Assembly (NCBI GenBank): GCA_022729775.1
Contig: DZBA01000157.1
Coordinates: 1 to 7,644 of the forward strand
Reading direction: 5' to 3'
Source: Anaerolinea thermophila
Lineage (GTDB): Bacteria > Chloroflexota > Anaerolineae > Anaerolineales > Villigracilaceae
DNA: 7,644 nucleotides
Part shown: positions 4,990 to 7,644 of the stretch, piece after piece
Layout: the number at the start of each line of letters is the position of its first letter
Position numbering within the stretch: position 1 is the stretch's first letter
The notes under the pieces: generated by a model
Seen by the model: the letters and a program-made list of their open reading frames with translations, nothing else
The model's database searches: none
Told to the model about the DNA's origin: nothing
Position numbers and translations under genes: made by a program

Positions 4990-5562
4990 ATGAAACGCGA
5001 AGATTTGAAGGCTCTTGAACTGACCGATGAAGTCATCGAAAAAATCATGGGACTGCATGGCAAGGGCGTTGAAACCCTAAAAAGCAGCATGACCACCCTG
5101 CAAGCCGAAGCGGACGGGCTGAAAAGCCAACTGGCGGAAGCGGGCAAGGCTATCGAAGGCTTCAAGAAGATGGACGTTGAATCCATCCGCGCCGCCGCCG
5201 ATGACTGGAAAGCCAAAGCGGAGCAGGCGCAAACATCCGCCGCCGCGCAGGTCGCCGCGCTGAAGTTCGATTACGCGCTGGATTCTGCATTGAAGGGCGC
5301 AAAGGCGAAAAACTCCAAGACGGTGCAAGCCTTATTGAGCAGGGATGCCTTGAAGTTCAACGAAGCGGACGGCTCGATTGTCGGGTTGAGTGAGCAGTTG
5401 GAAAAAATCAAAGCGGACAATGATTTCCTGTTCGAGGACGCGCAGCCGACCCCGCGCCTTGTATCGGGCGGCAATCATCAATCTGTTGCGGGCGACCCCG
5501 TTATTTCTGCGATGCGGAAGGCGGCGGGACTGCCAGCGGCGGATAAGGGCAGTGGTCAGTAA
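4990..5562 (+). CDS. Phage scaffold protein (GP20 family)
   Basis: A 190-residue scaffold protein of the phage minor structural GP20 type. It would direct assembly of the coat protein into a procapsid and leave before or during DNA packaging. The start MKREDLKALELTDEVIEKIM is typical of the family, followed by a long coiled-coil-prone region (residues about 25-90, Lys, Glu, Ala and Gln rich), a conserved middle segment around DYALDSALKGAKAKNSKTV, then ALLSRDALKF and a C-terminus with DNDFLFED and GDPVISAMRKAAGL. Length is normal. AAGGA at 4981-4985 precedes the ATG with a short four-base spacing. The last codons and the TAA stop are formed by a heptad repeat array (5549-5576). It lies immediately upstream of the major capsid gene, as in SPP1-like phages, but is parted from the minor capsid gene by the hicAB cassette. 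Confidence 0.88.
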   Translation: MKREDLKALELTDEVIEKIMGLHGKGVETLKSSMTTLQAEADGLKSQLAEAGKAIEGFKKMDVESIRAAADDWKAKAEQAQTSAAAQVAALKFDYALDSALKGAKAKNSKTVQALLSRDALKFNEADGSIVGLSEQLEKIKADNDFLFEDAQPTPRLVSGGNHQSVAGDPVISAMRKAAGLPAADKGSGQ

Positions 5563-5576
5563 TCAGCGACCAGTGA
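5549..5576 (+). repeat. Degenerate heptad repeat array, upstream of the capsid gene
   Basis: Four consecutive seven-base units: GCAGTGG, TCAGTAA, TCAGCGA, CCAGTGA. The second unit supplies the scaffold stop codon, so the repeat encodes the final Ser-Gly-Gln and the stop. The units match the array after the major capsid gene. Confidence 0.75.
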
Positions 5577-5599
5577 CCCGTAAAGAGGAGAATTAAGAA

Positions 5600-6466
5600 A
5601 TGGCGAATTCAATCGCTCTTGCAAACAAGTTTATGCCCGTGCTGGATGAGATTTTCAAACGCGAAAGCCTCACCGCCATCATGGACGCGCAGACCAAGCC
5701 CATCAACTTTTTGGGCGCAAACGAAGTGAAGGTCTACAAGACCTCGGTAGTCGGCATGGGAACTTACAGCCGCGCCAACGGCTACCCCACTGGCGATGTG
5801 ACGGGAACATGGGAAACCTTGACCCTCGCCTCGTCTCGCGGGCGCGCCTTCAGCCTTGACCGCATGGATGACGAGGAAACTTTGGGCATGGCTTTCGGCA
5901 CGCTTGCCACCGAGTTTATCCGCGTGAGCGTTGCGCCCGAAGTGGACGCTTACCGCTTCTCGAAGTATGCCAGTTGGAGCGGAATTTCCAGCCCGACCGC
6001 TGCCGCGCTCAGTACCGCCGCCGAAGTGATCGCCGCCCTGCGCGTTGCCACCAGCACAATGGATGAGAACGAAGTCCCCGACGGGCGCGCTCTTTTCATC
6101 ACCCCCACCCTGTTGGGATTGGTTGAAGACCAGGACACGACCAAATCAAAAGAAGTCTTGTCCCGCTTCTCTTCCATCGTCAAAGTGCCTCAGACCCGCT
6201 TCTACAAGGGAATCACCCTCGATGCGGGCGCATCCAGCAGCGCGGGCGGATACAGCAAGACCGCGACCACCGGGCGCAACATCAACTTCCTTGCGGTTCA
6301 TCCCTCGGCGGTGTTGCAGGCTACCAAACTGGCGCAGTTGAAGATTTTCAGCCCCGATGACAACCAGTCTTCAGACGGCTACCTGGCGCAGTACCGCTTG
6401 TATCACGACGCCTTTGTGTACGAGAACAAGGTCAGCGGCGTTTATGCGCATGTCAAGGATAGTTAG
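5600..6466 (+). CDS. Major capsid protein (HK97 fold)
   Basis: A 288-residue coat protein that would form the icosahedral shell. GAGGAG (5585-5590) sits nine bases before the ATG, a strong ribosome binding site suited to a highly expressed gene. The N-terminus ANKFMPVLDEIFKRESLT is followed by a strand-rich segment (VKVYKTSVVGMGTYSR) and by VTGTWETLTLASSRGRAFSLD then RMDDEET (about residues 66-95), a conserved pattern in the coat proteins that accompany Gp6-type portals and GP20 scaffolds. The A-domain region includes ALFITPTLLGLVED, and the C-terminus YHDAFVYENKVSGVYAHVK is the usual closing strand set. It lacks an N-terminal delta domain and no protease gene is visible, consistent with a scaffold-dependent capsid without proteolytic maturation. 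Heptad repeats flank it on both sides. Confidence 0.9.
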   Translation: MANSIALANKFMPVLDEIFKRESLTAIMDAQTKPINFLGANEVKVYKTSVVGMGTYSRANGYPTGDVTGTWETLTLASSRGRAFSLDRMDDEETLGMAFGTLATEFIRVSVAPEVDAYRFSKYASWSGISSPTAAALSTAAEVIAALRVATSTMDENEVPDGRALFITPTLLGLVEDQDTTKSKEVLSRFSSIVKVPQTRFYKGITLDAGASSSAGGYSKTATTGRNINFLAVHPSAVLQATKLAQLKIFSPDDNQSSDGYLAQYRLYHDAFVYENKVSGVYAHVKDS

Positions 6467-6508
6467 TCAGTGATCAGTGATCAGTGATCAGTAAACAGTA
6501 GTCAGTGA
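6467..6508 (+). repeat. Six-unit TCAGTGA heptad array, downstream of the capsid gene
   Basis: Starting the base after the capsid TAG, six seven-base units follow without a break: TCAGTGA three times, then TCAGTAA, ACAGTAG, TCAGTGA. The period of seven puts a stop codon into every plus-strand frame, and the complement (TCACTGA) does the same on the other strand. Confidence 0.9.
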
Positions 6509-6509
6509 A

Positions 6510-6539
6510 CGCCGTCGAAGGGGCGACCTTTCGGCGGCG
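6510..6539 (+). promoter_or_regulatory. Stable hairpin with GNRA tetraloop after the capsid gene
   Basis: Positions 6510-6522 pair with 6527-6539 over 13 base pairs, two of them G-U (6515 with 6534, 6520 with 6529), closed by a GCGA loop (6523-6526). No T-tract follows, so it is not a standard terminator. It may protect the 3' end of capsid mRNA or reduce expression of the genes beyond it. The next gene's ribosome binding site, AAGGAG, begins two bases after it. Confidence 0.6.
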
Positions 6540-6558
6540 ATAAGGAGCAAAACATATC

Positions 6559-6711
6559 ATGGTCAAAATGACATCAAACGGCGTGACGATTTCCGTTCTG
6601 CCCTCTGAGGTGGATTTTTACAAGCGGGCAGGGTACGCGGTGGACAAGGACGAGCCGAAGCCTGAGCCGACCGCCGCCGAAAAGAAACCCGCGCCAGCCA
6701 AAGAGAAGTAA
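6559..6711 (+). CDS. 50-residue phage structural-region protein
   Basis: A 50-residue protein with an N-terminal part MVKMTSNGVTISVLPSEVDF that looks like a short beta hairpin plus helix (continuing YKRAGYAV) and a Lys, Glu, Pro and Ala rich, probably disordered tail. Short proteins of this form, with a valine-rich start and a YKRAGY-like motif, commonly sit just after the major capsid gene in phages of this type; their role is unknown, perhaps capsid-associated. AAGGAG (6542-6547) precedes the ATG at a rather long 11-base distance, directly after the GNRA hairpin. The stop abuts the next start (TAA then ATG), so translation of the connector is probably coupled. Confidence 0.75.
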   Translation: MVKMTSNGVTISVLPSEVDFYKRAGYAVDKDEPKPEPTAAEKKPAPAKEK

Positions 6712-7119
6712 ATGTCCTACGCCGATTACGCCTACTATTCGGAAACCTACCTGGGCAGTTCGATTGCCGAGGCGGATTTCCCGCGCCTGGCGCTGAGGGC
6801 TTCGGCGCACATTGACCGCATCACCTTTGGGCGGGCGGCGACCCAGACCGACGCCGAGACGGTGGACAAAATCAAGATGGCAACCTGCGCCGTCGCCGAG
6901 GAATTGCAGACGCAAGACCAGAGCGGCGGAGCAGACGCGCTGACATCCGAATCGCAAGGCGGCTATTCTGTGACCTACGCGGCGAATTCGACCCGCGCCA
7001 TGACCAACACCCAGCGGATTCAAACCGCCTCGGCGCTGTGGCTTGAACCTACCTACCTGATGTTCAGCGGGTTCAACGATGGCGAGTACGGCGGAGATTG
7101 CAGCGATGAGGACGAATAG
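6712..7119 (+). CDS. Head-tail connector (Gp6/Gp15-like adaptor)
   Basis: A 135-residue protein beginning MSYADYAYYSETYLGSSIAE, then DFPRLALRASAHIDRITFGR. The pattern of a Tyr-rich start, an extended loop and a helix with RASAHIDRIT is typical of head-tail connector or adaptor proteins, which join the portal ring from below in the phage neck. The second half has KIKMATCAVAEELQ, a long helix, and then a Ser and Gly rich loop with YSVTYAANS, as in the family. Position directly downstream of the coat genes supports the call. The start abuts the previous stop, and GAGAAG in the preceding gene may serve as ribosome binding site. The C-terminus is very acidic (DGEYGGDCSDEDE) and overlaps the next gene by 14 bases. 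Confidence 0.78.
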   Translation: MSYADYAYYSETYLGSSIAEADFPRLALRASAHIDRITFGRAATQTDAETVDKIKMATCAVAEELQTQDQSGGADALTSESQGGYSVTYAANSTRAMTNTQRIQTASALWLEPTYLMFSGFNDGEYGGDCSDEDE

Positions 7120-7519
7120 CGAACTGACGATTTACAACGTTTACACCGACGCGCTGACCCGCTCGAAGAAGTACCAGCGGAGCGAGATTCGCGGCGCGGT
7201 GTGGACATCGGGCAAGTCGGTGTACGTTGCGGGCGTGGGACTGGTCAAGGCGAACACGGCGACCATTCTCATTCCGTTTGCGGCGGGCGCGGCTTACCTC
7301 TCCCCCGTTGCGTGGGACGCGCTGACGGTCAAAACTGGCAAGTGGACTTTGCGCGACGGCGATGTAGTGGTGCGCGGCATGGTCGCCGATGAACTGACAG
7401 ACGCTTTCACCCTCTCAATGCTAAAGGCAAAATACGACGATGTTCTGGTTGTGTCGGCTGTGGAACCCTTCGACCAGGGCAGCGCAAATATGCGGCATTG
7501 GCGGGTTGGGGCGAAGTAG
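7106..7519 (+). CDS. Minor capsid / neck protein, DUF6751-like
   Basis: A 137-residue protein from the ATG at 7106, preferred over an in-frame start at 7079 because GGAG (7093-7096) is nine bases upstream and the product then begins MRTNSELTIYNVYTDALTRS, like its relatives. The segment IRGAVWTSGKSVYVAGVGLV followed by KANTATILIPF is characteristic of small beta-rich phage proteins of the DUF6751 type, found between the head-tail connector and tail genes. It probably acts as a neck or head-closure component. It overlaps the connector gene by 14 bases, a sign of tight co-translation. The C-terminal half contains LRDGDVVVRGMVADELTDAF and ends in HWRVGAK. The family name is from memory of the pattern; the neck role is inferred from position. 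Confidence 0.7.
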   Translation: MRTNSELTIYNVYTDALTRSKKYQRSEIRGAVWTSGKSVYVAGVGLVKANTATILIPFAAGAAYLSPVAWDALTVKTGKWTLRDGDVVVRGMVADELTDAFTLSMLKAKYDDVLVVSAVEPFDQGSANMRHWRVGAK

Positions 7520-7525
7520 GTTGGT

Positions 7526-7644
7526 ATGGCGAAGCCGAGAATTGAGACGCCGAAGGGCAAGATTATTGTGACGAAGACGGGCAGGGCGCAGTTGCGCTTC
7601 AAGACCGAATTCCGCGCCGACTTCAAGCAGAAGTGGCAGGGGCG
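7526..7644 (+). CDS. Phage minor capsid protein, N-terminus only (partial)
   Basis: The first 39 codons of a gene cut by the right edge. It begins MAKPRIETPKGKIIVTKTGR and continues AQLRFKTEFRADFKQKWQG. The PKGKIIVTKTG and KWQG motifs resemble small phage minor capsid proteins that follow the connector genes. The ATG lies six bases after the previous stop; an AGG-containing stretch overlapping that stop can act as ribosome binding site. Little more can be said from the fragment. Confidence 0.65.
   Translation, partial: MAKPRIETPKGKIIVTKTGRAQLRFKTEFRADFKQKWQG

Noticed and set aside
5549..6508. Heptad arrays as CRISPR or as phage attachment sites
   Set aside because: Units are seven bases with no spacers, and nothing resembling an integrase or tRNA end is present.

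Overview
The window is part of a tailed-phage or prophage genome (siphovirus-like, SPP1-type head module), probably from a moderately GC-rich host. Intergenic TCAGTGA-type heptad arrays, promoters placed for leaderless transcripts and the codon style resemble what I associate with Anaerolineae (Chloroflexota) genomes, but the host is an inference. No integrase, attachment site, tRNA or rRNA is visible, so phage and prophage cannot be told apart here.

Left arm (1-712, minus strand): a small leftward operon. A strong sigma70-like promoter (684-712) carries an operator-like inverted repeat over its -10. It leads into a 41-codon single-pass membrane protein with an excellent ribosome binding site, then a 120-residue membrane protein with a zincin-like HELLH motif, then a helix-turn-helix protein cut by the window edge. 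The last two overlap by ATGA.

Head module, first half (728-3763, plus): a promoter-like element drives the portal protein and a minor capsid protein. The minor capsid protein has a standard Phage_min_cap2-type N-terminus fused to an AT-rich C-terminal domain that looks like a BECR-fold phage RNase toxin (PBECR type).

Accessory cassette (3764-4800): a structured non-coding stretch with a 10-bp inverted repeat and a T7 tract, a tiny Cys-rich gene, a bidirectional terminator, and a minus-strand hicA-hicB toxin-antitoxin pair with its own autoregulatory-looking operator. It sits between the minor capsid and scaffold genes, which are usually adjacent in such phages, and looks like a moron insertion.

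Head module, second half (4832-7644, plus): a second copy of the first promoter element (identical 20-mer, identical 17-nt gap, identical TGTATGAT) restarts transcription for scaffold, major capsid protein, a 50-aa protein, a head-tail connector, a DUF6751-like minor capsid protein and the beginning of another minor capsid protein. Heptad repeat arrays flank the major capsid gene on both sides, and a stable GNRA-loop hairpin follows the second array.

The plus-strand genes together build the procapsid and neck: portal, injected or minor capsid protein, scaffold, coat and connectors. The two copies of the promoter element probably co-regulate the two halves. The toxin domain, the hicAB pair and the leftward membrane operon look like accessory functions.
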